From: Bartonella tribocorum CIP 105476
GTDB lineage: Bacteria > Pseudomonadota > Alphaproteobacteria > Rhizobiales > Rhizobiaceae
Length of the DNA stretch: 64,000 nt
Assembly: GCF_000196435.1 (NCBI RefSeq)
Contig: NC_010161.1
Span: 2,189,001 to 2,253,000, forward strand
Direction of reading: 5' to 3'
Each line of letters starts with the position of its first letter. The stretch's first letter is position 1. The notes beneath the pieces were generated by a model. The model did no database searches. It was not told the DNA's origin and worked only from the letters and a program-made list of their open reading frames with translations. Made by a program: the position numbers and the translations under genes. Below, one piece after another: positions 51,137-59,652 of this stretch.

Positions 51137-51466
51137 CTATTGACTATGCTCTTTGATCAATTGTTCCACTTCGTCAACACGAAAGCCAAGCTTAAATATC
51201 GGCGCATATTCACTTTCCTGTAATTCATATTGATAACGCTTTGCTATAGAAGGACCGTCTAAATCAACCGGCGTTTCTGTTTCTACACAAACCCTATGTG
51301 TATCATCTTCTATCCCCTCTTCTCCTTCACTGAGTTCTTTAACAAAGACCCAATAAAAACGCGTTGATAAAAGCATCTCTAGCCTTCTTACTGTTTCAAT
51401 TTTGTCAAAAGAAAGCATGTTCAGATAATCTTCTTTGCTATTTAAGTGCTCTGGATAATCTATCAT
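51137..51466 (-). CDS. Small acidic protein after tail fibre
   Basis: A 109-residue protein starting at ATG 51466 behind GGGAGG (an upstream in-frame ATG would overlap the tail fibre gene and is not used). Acidic with no hydrophobic segment (MIDYPEHLNSKEDYL... to LGFRVDEVEQLIKEHSQ). Its place right after a tail fibre suggests a fibre-assembly chaperone, but no family motif is visible. Confidence 0.6.
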   Translation of the reverse strand: MIDYPEHLNSKEDYLNMLSFDKIETVRRLEMLLSTRFYWVFVKELSEGEEGIEDDTHRVCVETETPVDLDGPSIAKRYQYELQESEYAPIFKLGFRVDEVEQLIKEHSQ

Positions 51467-51479
51467 CTTTACATCCTCC

Positions 51480-54400
51480 CTAAACAAAATAACGTGGACG
51501 GCTACAACCACGCGCACATAATTGTTCATTACCTCTAGCAGAAGATATGGTGGAACGTGCAAAACATCCGCTATCTACACCATGGCTCCACCCTCCTCCT
51601 CCTGATAACCATCTCATTTCTAGCCTAGCCTGCCCCCTATTCGTTATTTGCATAGGAAATGTTCCTGATAAAAACTGCCAAACATAACCACAACCTTCCT
51701 CACAACCGATATGCGAGATCATACGACGATTGGCTGTATCAACGTGACCTCCTGAAGTCTTAGGAGAGGGTGCCTTCTTGCCCGTAATACTTGTTTTGTC
51801 ATTACTTCCAGACATCGCAGATGCAAATTCCACATCACTTAGTAACGTTTTCTTGACACGCAACATATCTGCTACATGGTCTGTATAGATACGACCCGTT
51901 GTGATCGGAACATTATACGCAGAGCGGGTATTTTCACCCGTCCCTGACTGAAGATAAATATCAACCCAAAGATCTTGGGAGGGGTCATACACCATCCCTT
52001 CTGGACTACTATACGGGCGGTGATTCAAACACCAAACTGAATGGGGTAATATATCCCCTGCCCTATAACCAGACAATGGGTGAGCGGAAATCGTGCCAAC
52101 ATCCGTACAGAGCGTATGAAACCCTCCTATCTTGCGCGAGTTATTAACTGTGTAATCCCTTGGATAAGTAGAGTTTTCTGATAAAACCAGTTTGTGAGCC
52201 CCTCCTCCATCAAAAACCAAATAAACATAATAATCCTTGCCCGCAGAAAGAGAAGGAGTACTTATTCTTGTATCTACCGTATAACTTGCAACTAAAATAT
52301 CATTGTCTAATGCCAAGGTTATACGCGTTCCTTTTTTCAACGTTAATTGACTTTTTCCTGTCGCAATAAGAAACGGCGTCGAAATGGAAAGGATTGCTAA
52401 ATTGGACTGTTTTAGTAAAGTATTTATCTCTTCTGCTAGTGCTTTTGCCTGTGTAGCTGTTGTTTGAGCTGCTGTTGCCGTTGCGAGAGAACGCTTAATA
52501 CCACCAAGCTCTTGCTTTGTTGTATCGACTGTTTTTTTGGCTTCTTCGGCTAGCACCTTCGCCTGATCAGCAGCTTTCTTGGCTTCTCTTGCTTCTTCTT
52601 GCGCTTCTTCAGCATCTGTTGCCGCAGAAGTAGCTGTCAATTTTGCCGAATTAGCGGCAAGCTTCGCTTCGTTCGATTCATCTTGCATTTCCTCCGCTAG
52701 CTCTTTGGCTTCTTCGGCTAGAGCTTTTGCCTCAGAAGACGCCATGACAACCGTTTCTAAACGACCTTTGACTTCGTTCGCTACGCTTTCTGCTGTTAAA
52801 GCCTTTGCTTTTATAGAAAGAATATCTGCTGTCGCTTTCTTTGCTAAATTTTTCGCATCTTCTGCTGTTTCTGTCGCTGTAGCTACCGATTGCTTTACTT
52901 CTTCCACTAAACCTTTTGCTTCTCCGGCTGTCGTTTTGCTTTCATTGGCTTTCGATAACGCTTCTGAAGCTATAGTGGAGGCTCCTTCTGCTGTTCGTTT
53001 TGCTTCTTCCGCTAGGCTCTTGAATGCTTCTGCGCCAGCACTTACCGCTTGTCTGTCAACACTCGCCGCCTGTTCTGCTGCCGCTTTGGCTTCATTCGCT
53101 ACTTTTGTCGCTTGCTCTGCAACACTCTTAGCTGCCTTTGCAACTTGAGAAGCATCATCAGCCTTTGTGATTGCCGTTTGCGACGATTGTTGCGATTTCT
53201 CTGCTACTGTTTTGGCTTCTTCGGCTGTCCTTTTCGCTCTATCAGCTGTTTCCTTGGCTTTCTCTGCTTCACTCTTGGCTTCATACGCTTGGGAATTTGC
53301 TGCCTCAGCTCTTTTCTTGGCTTCTTCTGATGCCATCTGCGCTAAACTTACCGGAGCTTTAAAATTATCAACAACTTGATTGATATCTATAACGCGACTC
53401 ATCGTTGATGAAGCTGTTTTTTCTGCTTTTTCTGCTATTGACCGCGCCTGTCCTGCTTCATGTTTAGCATAACCGGCTGTATCTTTTATAGCCTTTACCG
53501 CATCATTCGCCTCATCCGCCTTTGACCATGCTGTATTGGCTGTTTTCTTAGCTTCTTCAGCCGCTCTCTCCGCAGATTGGGCTATGGACTTCGCACTCTC
53601 CGCTAATTCCTTGGCTTTCCCTACTTCACCCTTAGCTTCATACGCGTAGTTATTGGCTTTCTCCGCTATTTTCTTGGCTTCTTCACCTGCTGTTTCCGCT
53701 AAACTTGCTCGAACTTTGGCTCCATCCGCCACTTCCTTCGCGTCGTAGGCTTTACTCAACGCTGTACTCGCTGTACTTTTTGCATTTTCTGCCTCACTAC
53801 GCGCTTGTCCAGCATCATGTTTGGCATAACCGGCTGTCTGTTTGGCTTCTTTCGCTATCTTTTCAGCTTCACCCGCTACTGTCTCTACCTGTGATGCCTT
53901 CTTTTGTGCACCATCGGCTACCTTCTTTGCCTCTTCGGCTGTCGACTTCGCACTACCTGCTACTTGTTTTAGACCATCCAAAGCACCTTTCGTTTCTTCT
54001 GCTACCTGCTCTGCTGCTTCCGCTTTACTCTTTGCTGCTATAGCTATACCCTTCAACGCCTCTGCATCAATCTGCCCTGACCTCTCTCCTGAACGCGCTG
54101 CTGCCTCTGCCGCTGCTTTGGCTTCAGAAGCTATTCGCGTTGCTTCGGTTGCACTCTGGTGCGCTTGCTCTGATTTTGTCTGCGCACTATCCGCAGAATT
54201 TTTCGCTTCCTCTGCTAAGTTCTTGGCTTCACCAGACTTCATTAATGCTTCTGAGCTTTGTTGGCTTATCTCCTCCCCCTTCTGCTTGGCTTCATTGGCG
54301 GTTGATAATGCCGTTTCCGCTAATCCTTTAACTGCTTCAAGGGTTTTATTCGATTCATCAAAAGCATTCTTATTGTCCTGAACAAGTTTCTTTGCCTCTT

Positions 54401-55523
54401 CTGATAATGTTTTAGCTTCCTCAGCACTCCCCTTCGCATCCATAGCTGTGTTAGACGCACTATCCGCCGTTGATTTCGCTGCTCTAGCTTCACTGAGAGC
54501 TTGCTCTGATGTCTTTTGTGCCTCTCTAGATACCGTCGTTGCTTGTTCCGATAACCCTTTAGCGGTTTCAGAAATACCCTTTGCTTCTGAAGCTGTTTGC
54601 AATGCTTGTTCGCCTGCGCCTTTTGCCTCCTCTGATTTCTCCTTGGCTTCTCTTACCTCTGTTAAAGCTGTCTCTACTGACTTTTCTACTTGAGATACTG
54701 TTTTTGTAAGTTCTGTAACTGAATCCGTCGCCCGTTCCGATAACCCTTTTGCCTTTTCCGCCATATCCTTGGCATCATCAGCTGTCTGTTTGGCGCCAGC
54801 CGCCTTAAGACTGGCTTGCATGGCTACAGTCTTAACTTCATGACACGTTGCTACCGCCGTCGCGGATACTTGCGTCGTCTCGTTTGCCGTTTGTGAAGCT
54901 TCTCTTGCTGTTTGTTCTGCACGGGTTGCAATGATCTTCGATTCATCAGCTAACCTCTTGGCTTCGGTCGAGATATTAACGGCATTCTCACTTACCTGCT
55001 TAACCTCTTCAAAACTTTGCAATGCCGTATCCAATGAACCTTTCGTACTATTGATTTCCCCTGAGGCTCTATCGACTGCTGCTTTTGCCTCTTCTGCCAT
55101 GTGCTTCGCAGCATCAGAAGCATTCTTGGCTTCTTCTGCTAAGCCCTTCGCTGTATCCGCTGTATCTTTCGCAAGACTAGCCGTTGTCGTGGCTGCTTTA
55201 ACTTCTTCCTTCGCTTCATGAGACGTCGTAAGCGCCGTCGTGGCTGTTTGAACTGTTTTTGTCACTTCGCTAAGCGCTTGTTCCGAAACCCTCTTCGATT
55301 CTTCGGCAACCTGTTGCGCTCCATTTGCACGTGCCATGGCTTTTTCAGACTCTTGACGTGCATTTACAACCTGTTCTAACGGCGCAAAGGTTTCATACGA
55401 ATACAAAGATGCCGTTCCTAAAAGCTTCGGAACAACAACCGTATCTTGCGATATCCCTTCTCTGATTTCCTCTTGTGTTGCTACCGGTATCAAATATTCA
55501 TGACTATGATCGGGTATCTTCAT
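51480..55523 (-). CDS. Giant coiled-coil tail fibre with lectin-like tip
   Basis: A 1347-residue, probably trimeric tail fibre. Residues 1-60 (MKIPDHSHEYLIPVATQEEI...) are the likely virion-attachment region. Residues about 60-1030 are an almost uninterrupted Ala/Glu/Lys-rich coiled coil made of AEEAKxxAExA-type repeats. The C-terminal ~310 residues are globular: a beta-rich carrier part with SLSAGKDYYVYLVFDGGG, then ADMLRVKKTLLSDVEFASAM, RRMISHIGCEEGCGYVWQFL, WLSGGGGWSHGVDSGCFARS and a final CARGCSRPRYFV. The last 130 residues resemble the C-type-lectin fold of variable receptor-binding proteins served by diversity-generating retroelements. No reverse transcriptase gene is in this window. 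It probably recognises the cell surface. Confidence 0.8.
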   Translation of the reverse strand: MKIPDHSHEYLIPVATQEEIREGISQDTVVVPKLLGTASLYSYETFAPLEQVVNARQESEKAMARANGAQQVAEESKRVSEQALSEVTKTVQTATTALTTSHEAKEEVKAATTTASLAKDTADTAKGLAEEAKNASDAAKHMAEEAKAAVDRASGEINSTKGSLDTALQSFEEVKQVSENAVNISTEAKRLADESKIIATRAEQTAREASQTANETTQVSATAVATCHEVKTVAMQASLKAAGAKQTADDAKDMAEKAKGLSERATDSVTELTKTVSQVEKSVETALTEVREAKEKSEEAKGAGEQALQTASEAKGISETAKGLSEQATTVSREAQKTSEQALSEARAAKSTADSASNTAMDAKGSAEEAKTLSEEAKKLVQDNKNAFDESNKTLEAVKGLAETALSTANEAKQKGEEISQQSSEALMKSGEAKNLAEEAKNSADSAQTKSEQAHQSATEATRIASEAKAAAEAAARSGERSGQIDAEALKGIAIAAKSKAEAAEQVAEETKGALDGLKQVAGSAKSTAEEAKKVADGAQKKASQVETVAGEAEKIAKEAKQTAGYAKHDAGQARSEAENAKSTASTALSKAYDAKEVADGAKVRASLAETAGEEAKKIAEKANNYAYEAKGEVGKAKELAESAKSIAQSAERAAEEAKKTANTAWSKADEANDAVKAIKDTAGYAKHEAGQARSIAEKAEKTASSTMSRVIDINQVVDNFKAPVSLAQMASEEAKKRAEAANSQAYEAKSEAEKAKETADRAKRTAEEAKTVAEKSQQSSQTAITKADDASQVAKAAKSVAEQATKVANEAKAAAEQAASVDRQAVSAGAEAFKSLAEEAKRTAEGASTIASEALSKANESKTTAGEAKGLVEEVKQSVATATETAEDAKNLAKKATADILSIKAKALTAESVANEVKGRLETVVMASSEAKALAEEAKELAEEMQDESNEAKLAANSAKLTATSAATDAEEAQEEAREAKKAADQAKVLAEEAKKTVDTTKQELGGIKRSLATATAAQTTATQAKALAEEINTLLKQSNLAILSISTPFLIATGKSQLTLKKGTRITLALDNDILVASYTVDTRISTPSLSAGKDYYVYLVFDGGGAHKLVLSENSTYPRDYTVNNSRKIGGFHTLCTDVGTISAHPLSGYRAGDILPHSVWCLNHRPYSSPEGMVYDPSQDLWVDIYLQSGTGENTRSAYNVPITTGRIYTDHVADMLRVKKTLLSDVEFASAMSGSNDKTSITGKKAPSPKTSGGHVDTANRRMISHIGCEEGCGYVWQFLSGTFPMQITNRGQARLEMRWLSGGGGWSHGVDSGCFARSTISSARGNEQLCARGCSRPRYFV

Positions 55524-55544
55524 CTGCTTTCCTCCTTACATCAT

Positions 55545-55778
55545 TCAGAGAGCTTCATCCAATGAACACTCTTTCAAGTCTTCAACCTCTTCCCTTAAGG
55601 CTTCTAAGCACTTCTCTAAATCTTTTAACGAACCATCAAGCTCGCTTTTCAAAGCTGTTTTCAGTAAATCAAAAACACCATGAAGCGGGGCGTGAACAAA
55701 ATGATCCCCCGAATACAAAACGACCCGTACTTGAGACGGGTCGCTAAGCTCTGATATGGCAAACGGTTTTAAGGTCAT
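55545..55778 (-). CDS. Small protein before tail fibre
   Basis: A 77-residue protein with GAGGAG upstream. The N-terminal part is strand-rich (MTLKPFAISELSDPSQVRVVLYSGDHFV) and the C-terminal is an acidic helix (LKDLEKCLEALREEVEDLKE). It sits between the last collar gene and the giant fibre. Function unknown; possibly a fibre adaptor or chaperone. Confidence 0.6.
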   Translation of the reverse strand: MTLKPFAISELSDPSQVRVVLYSGDHFVHAPLHGVFDLLKTALKSELDGSLKDLEKCLEALREEVEDLKECSLDEAL

Positions 55779-55787
55779 TTCAACTCC

Positions 55788-56918
55788 TCATGTCTTGATC
55801 CCATAAACGATACTCACATTAACCGGGCGCGTCTCAACACCACCAACACTCTCCGCCATAAGGTGATGTTCATGATGCGCTGTCATGACGCCTTCTTTGA
55901 TCGGCGTCGAATAATATAAAAAGTTTGCAAAGGGGCTCCGGATAAACCAAGGCAAACGAGCTGGCTTATCTTTTTCTGTGAACCAAAAGGGAGCCTCTAC
56001 CTGTGGACTTCCGGCTATTTGGTCAAATTCTTTATTACAGCTTGCCAAGGCATCCCCATCCAAGCCTAAACACTCTTCGTCTATAGCTCTCTTGCGCCTT
56101 CTCAAGGGCGCTTGAGAAGAAGAAACATCCCGTTTCTTTCGAGAAGAATGATCACCTGAAGACTCTGGACCAATAACATGTTCATGCGCTTTCAACGAAC
56201 AAGCTTGTTGACTTGCAAAAGAACGCCAAGGGTCTAAATTGCGTTCATAGTCCATGCCTCTTAAAAACATTCCCCGAAAATCAGGAACATTAAACGTCGT
56301 AGCACCATCCCCTTGACCCCACGTCGTGCCTATCGCATCAAACAAGGCTCTATACGTTCTTCGCGAATAAGCACGCCCATCACAAGGTAACCAACCGTCC
56401 GGCAAGCGTTCCATGCCAAAAGGACCGATTAAACCAGACGGTAAACGTTTTAAGAAAGAAACTTTTCCCCTTGTGGGATTGAGAATTTGCCAACCGGTTA
56501 TATCTTCATCGTAAATAACTCTATAAAGACTGCCATCTTGGATTTCGCCTCCCGTTAAAGCTAATAAACCAGTATCTGTTGCCTTATAAACGGGCTTGCC
56601 GGCTAAATTATTCAAAGCAATCGTAGTTGCCCCTACATTCTTGCCCTTCGCTTTAAAACAAAGCGATATCCCATTCTTATACTCTAAAAAATGAGAGGAA
56701 CTTTGAAGACGTATCGCACTTGTCTTTTGTTTATCATCAAACGTAACAATGCCTTCAATCACACCCCCTATATCGGATAAATATTCACGCACACGCTGCA
56801 TCATAAAACGCGCACTATTATTGACCGTGTTCGGATGTTGTCCTTCTGACCAATTAATCAGATTATCCGCACCACCATTCTCGGAGGCGCTTAAAGACCA
56901 ATCATAAATCGTCGACAT
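55788..56918 (-). CDS. Tail collar domain protein 3
   Basis: A 376-residue paralogue of the next two genes. The start is at ATG 56918 (MSTIYDWSLSASENGGADNL), matching their starts. N-terminal conserved region to ~residue 160, then the phage tail-collar domain FGMERLPDGWLPCDGRAYSRRTYRALFDAIGTTWG...FNVPDFRGMFLRG. It differs by an insertion of about 60 residues carrying RKKRDVSS and LRRRKRAIDEECLGLDG, and ends with VGGVETRPVNVSIVYGIKT. It probably forms short side fibres or tail tip spikes. Confidence 0.8.
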   Translation of the reverse strand: MSTIYDWSLSASENGGADNLINWSEGQHPNTVNNSARFMMQRVREYLSDIGGVIEGIVTFDDKQKTSAIRLQSSSHFLEYKNGISLCFKAKGKNVGATTIALNNLAGKPVYKATDTGLLALTGGEIQDGSLYRVIYDEDITGWQILNPTRGKVSFLKRLPSGLIGPFGMERLPDGWLPCDGRAYSRRTYRALFDAIGTTWGQGDGATTFNVPDFRGMFLRGMDYERNLDPWRSFASQQACSLKAHEHVIGPESSGDHSSRKKRDVSSSQAPLRRRKRAIDEECLGLDGDALASCNKEFDQIAGSPQVEAPFWFTEKDKPARLPWFIRSPFANFLYYSTPIKEGVMTAHHEHHLMAESVGGVETRPVNVSIVYGIKT

Positions 56919-56925
56919 CTTAACC

Positions 56926-57939
56926 TCACGTCTTGATCGCAAACACAACACTCATATTAATCGGACGTGTCTCACTGACACCGGAACTGGTCAACGCAAC
57001 ATCACGCATATGAAGGTGTGTATGAGGAAAAGCTAGCGAATGACGAACCCGTATATCCTCTGCTCTCACCCCCAAACGTTCGGCTAGCTTTAACCTTTGC
57101 TGGTCATTAAGTGTATAACCCCAGATGATCGTCATATCACCATACCAACTCTCTTCCTCATTTTCATCATTAAAAATCGTAACGGTGTGACCCCCATGTT
57201 CATGCTTTCTCATGCTATCAGTCTGGAAAGTACCCAAATAACGAAAACGGTCTATCTCGCGGTCATCATCAACGCCACGCAAAAAAACACCACGCAAATC
57301 CGGAACGTTAAAATGGGTAACACTATCACTGCCCCCCCACCTGATCCATATCGCTTTGTAAAGAGCACTATACTCACTGCGCAAATAAGCCTTACCATCA
57401 CACAACAACCAGCCCTCCGGCAAAACTTGCATCCCAAAAATCCCTATCGTCCCTGCAGGATAAACGGGGAGAATCGGCTCTGATGGTAAAGAAACCGGCG
57501 TAGGATTTAAGACATGCCAAGCATCTGCTCTATAGACCAAGCTATAAATGCACCCCTTTTGAAATTCCCCTCCCGATAAAGGACTGATGCCTAATTCCGT
57601 CGCCTTGTAAACGGGCTTGGCGGATAAATCATTCAAAGCAATCGTGGTCGCCCCTACATTCTTGCTCTTCGCTTTAAAACAAAGCGATATCCCATTCTTA
57701 TATTTCAAAAAACGCGATTGGCTTTGAAGTCTTATCAACGTTGTCTGCTGTCCAACATCAACCGTAAACGTGCTTTCAATCACACCACTCGTATCCGATA
57801 AATACTCACGCACACGCTGCATCATCCCACGCGCACTATTATTCACGCTACTAGGGCGCTGTCCATCTGACCAATTAATCAACCCATCACAATACGCATT
57901 CTCAGAGGCTCTCAAAGACCAATCATAAATCGTTGACAT
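56926..57939 (-). CDS. Tail collar domain protein 2
   Basis: A 337-residue paralogue starting at ATG 57939 behind GAGG. It begins MSTIYDWSLRASENAYCDGLINWSD and carries the collar motif FGMQVLPEGWLLCDGKAYLRSEYSALYKAIWIRWG...FNVPDLRGVFLRGVD. A variable section of ~70 residues (GHTVTIFNDENEEESWYG...) precedes SETRPINMSVVFAIKT. Separated from gene 1 by nine bases. Confidence 0.8.
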   Translation of the reverse strand: MSTIYDWSLRASENAYCDGLINWSDGQRPSSVNNSARGMMQRVREYLSDTSGVIESTFTVDVGQQTTLIRLQSQSRFLKYKNGISLCFKAKSKNVGATTIALNDLSAKPVYKATELGISPLSGGEFQKGCIYSLVYRADAWHVLNPTPVSLPSEPILPVYPAGTIGIFGMQVLPEGWLLCDGKAYLRSEYSALYKAIWIRWGGSDSVTHFNVPDLRGVFLRGVDDDREIDRFRYLGTFQTDSMRKHEHGGHTVTIFNDENEEESWYGDMTIIWGYTLNDQQRLKLAERLGVRAEDIRVRHSLAFPHTHLHMRDVALTSSGVSETRPINMSVVFAIKT

Positions 57940-57947
57940 CTTAAACC

Positions 57948-58949
57948 TCATGTCTTAATCGCAAACAAGACAGAAACATTGACTGGACGCGTTTCACCTT
58001 CTCCAGTGCTTTCCAAAATAACTTCTTGATTCTCATCAAAGGAATAGGGAGTTGCAACGTGACTCTTTAAATTCTCACTCTCTATACCCATAAAATTCGC
58101 TAGAGCTCCCCCTCCAAACAAGCCTAGACGATAACCTAATACCTCCGTCGTATTCCCATCCCAAAAGTTTTCGTTGCTGGTAAAATGAGGCATCGAAAGA
58201 GTTTGACCTTCATGTTGGTGAGACTGGATTAAATCTGTCTGAACACTTGCAAACCGACGATTGGGGTCTAAATTACTTCCACCATCAACTCCCCGTAAAA
58301 ACATTCCTCGAAAATCCGGAACATTAAATGTCGTTACACTATCTCCTTCTCCCCAAACCGTTCCTATCGTCTCAAATAAATCGCGATAGTCACGACGCAA
58401 ATAAGCCTTCCCATCGCAAATTAACCAATCTTTTGGAACATCACGCATACCAAACGTGCCTATAAATCCAGTAGGATAAAGACTGATTTCTTCTTCTCTT
58501 GGCATAGGGGTAGGATTAACAAGATGCCAATAGTCTTCACAAGACACCACTGTATAAACACACCCTTCTTGGAGTTCCCCTCCCAATAAAGGACCAACCC
58601 CTAATTCTGTTGCTTTATAAACCGGCTTGCCATCTAAAGCATTCAAGACAATCGTTGTCGCCCCAACATTCCTGCCCGTTGCCATAAAGCGCAAAACAAT
58701 CCCATTCTTATACTCTAAAAATTGCGATTGGCTTTGAAGTCTTATTGTGCTCGTTTGTTGAACATGGTCATTGATAACAATGCCTTCAAGCGCTCCACCC
58801 GTATCCGATAAATATTCTCGCACGCGCTGCATCATCACACGGGCGCTCTTGTTTACACTGCTAGGATGCTGTCCCTCTGACCAGTCAATTAAAGCATCAC
58901 AACGCGTATTATCCGCCGCTCTAAGCGACCAATCATAAATCGTTGACAT
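57948..58949 (-). CDS. Tail collar domain protein 1
   Basis: A 333-residue protein: MSTIYDWSLRAADNTRCDALIDWSEGQ start, conserved VNKSARVMMQRVREYLSDTGG, and collar domain FGMRDVPKDWLICDGKAYLRRDYRDLFETIGTVWG...FNVPDFRGMFLRGVDGG, ending GEGETRPVNVSVLFAIKT. The variable region before the C-terminus differs most among the three paralogues, consistent with receptor or substrate contact. It follows the transglycosylase gene by 12 bases. Confidence 0.8.
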   Translation of the reverse strand: MSTIYDWSLRAADNTRCDALIDWSEGQHPSSVNKSARVMMQRVREYLSDTGGALEGIVINDHVQQTSTIRLQSQSQFLEYKNGIVLRFMATGRNVGATTIVLNALDGKPVYKATELGVGPLLGGELQEGCVYTVVSCEDYWHLVNPTPMPREEEISLYPTGFIGTFGMRDVPKDWLICDGKAYLRRDYRDLFETIGTVWGEGDSVTTFNVPDFRGMFLRGVDGGSNLDPNRRFASVQTDLIQSHQHEGQTLSMPHFTSNENFWDGNTTEVLGYRLGLFGGGALANFMGIESENLKSHVATPYSFDENQEVILESTGEGETRPVNVSVLFAIKT

Positions 58950-58961
58950 CTCTCATGAATC

Positions 58962-59615
58962 CTAATTTCGGTAAAATGGTCCGTAAAATGCCCGCATGAA
59001 TGGCGTCATTAAAGGGTTATCATCTTCATCACTCTCTTCTTCTTCCGAAGACTCTTCTTGTGATGCTAATAATGCCCGTAAAACCTCTAACATGTTGTCC
59101 CTATTGCCAAAACCACCTTGCACAATAGGGCTTGCTCGATAAGGCTGTCCCCCATACATCTGTAACACACGGTTAACAAAATCACTTGCGCGCATTGCGT
59201 TATTGCCTGCATTCAAACCAACCGCATTACTCCCAACCAATTGCGCTGCATTAGCATGGGGATTTTGCAAAAGACGCGCGGCTCCACCTGCCCCTTGTTG
59301 GTGTGCTAAATACAATTCTGCATCGGTAGGCGCCCTTCCCAAAACACGGCTTAAATGATTACGATTGTCAAGGGTCAAGCGCCCCATGGCATCTGCCGCT
59401 TGCATGGGATCAAAACGGTCTTGCAAACCATATTGTTTGGCGGTGCTGTCTATAAATTGATACAAACCACCCGCAGAAGAACGGGGGTTCCTTGCATTGG
59501 GATTGCCACCACTTTCCACTTGCGCAACACGGTATAAATAGCTTTCTGGCAAACCATAACGCGCTGCTGCTTGACGGATCGCTTCATCTACTGAAGGACT
59601 ATAATAGCTAGTCAT
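58962..59615 (-). CDS. Virion lytic transglycosylase (SLT domain)
   Basis: A 217-residue protein taking ATG 59615 as start (ATG 59633 or GTG 59645 are alternatives; GGGGAAAG lies before 59615). The lysozyme-like SLT domain spans residues about 8-130 with catalytic Glu34 in RVAQVESGGNPNARN, then SSAGGLYQFIDSTAKQYG and ELYLAHQQGAGGA. It cuts peptidoglycan without water, locally, to let DNA pass during entry. The C-terminus is very acidic (EESSEEEESDEDDN). It lies within the ejection-protein cassette. Confidence 0.85.
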   Translation of the reverse strand: MTSYYSPSVDEAIRQAAARYGLPESYLYRVAQVESGGNPNARNPRSSAGGLYQFIDSTAKQYGLQDRFDPMQAADAMGRLTLDNRNHLSRVLGRAPTDAELYLAHQQGAGGAARLLQNPHANAAQLVGSNAVGLNAGNNAMRASDFVNRVLQMYGGQPYRASPIVQGGFGNRDNMLEVLRALLASQEESSEEEESDEDDNPLMTPFMRAFYGPFYRN

Positions 59616-59652
59616 TTTGTTAGCTTTCCCCATTGTTGATATCACTATTGCA

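Noticed and set aside
52579..55221. Long Ala/Ser-rich frames opposite the tail fibre coiled coil
   Set aside because: Antisense of a repetitive coding sequence; they are periodic for the same reason and have no start signals.
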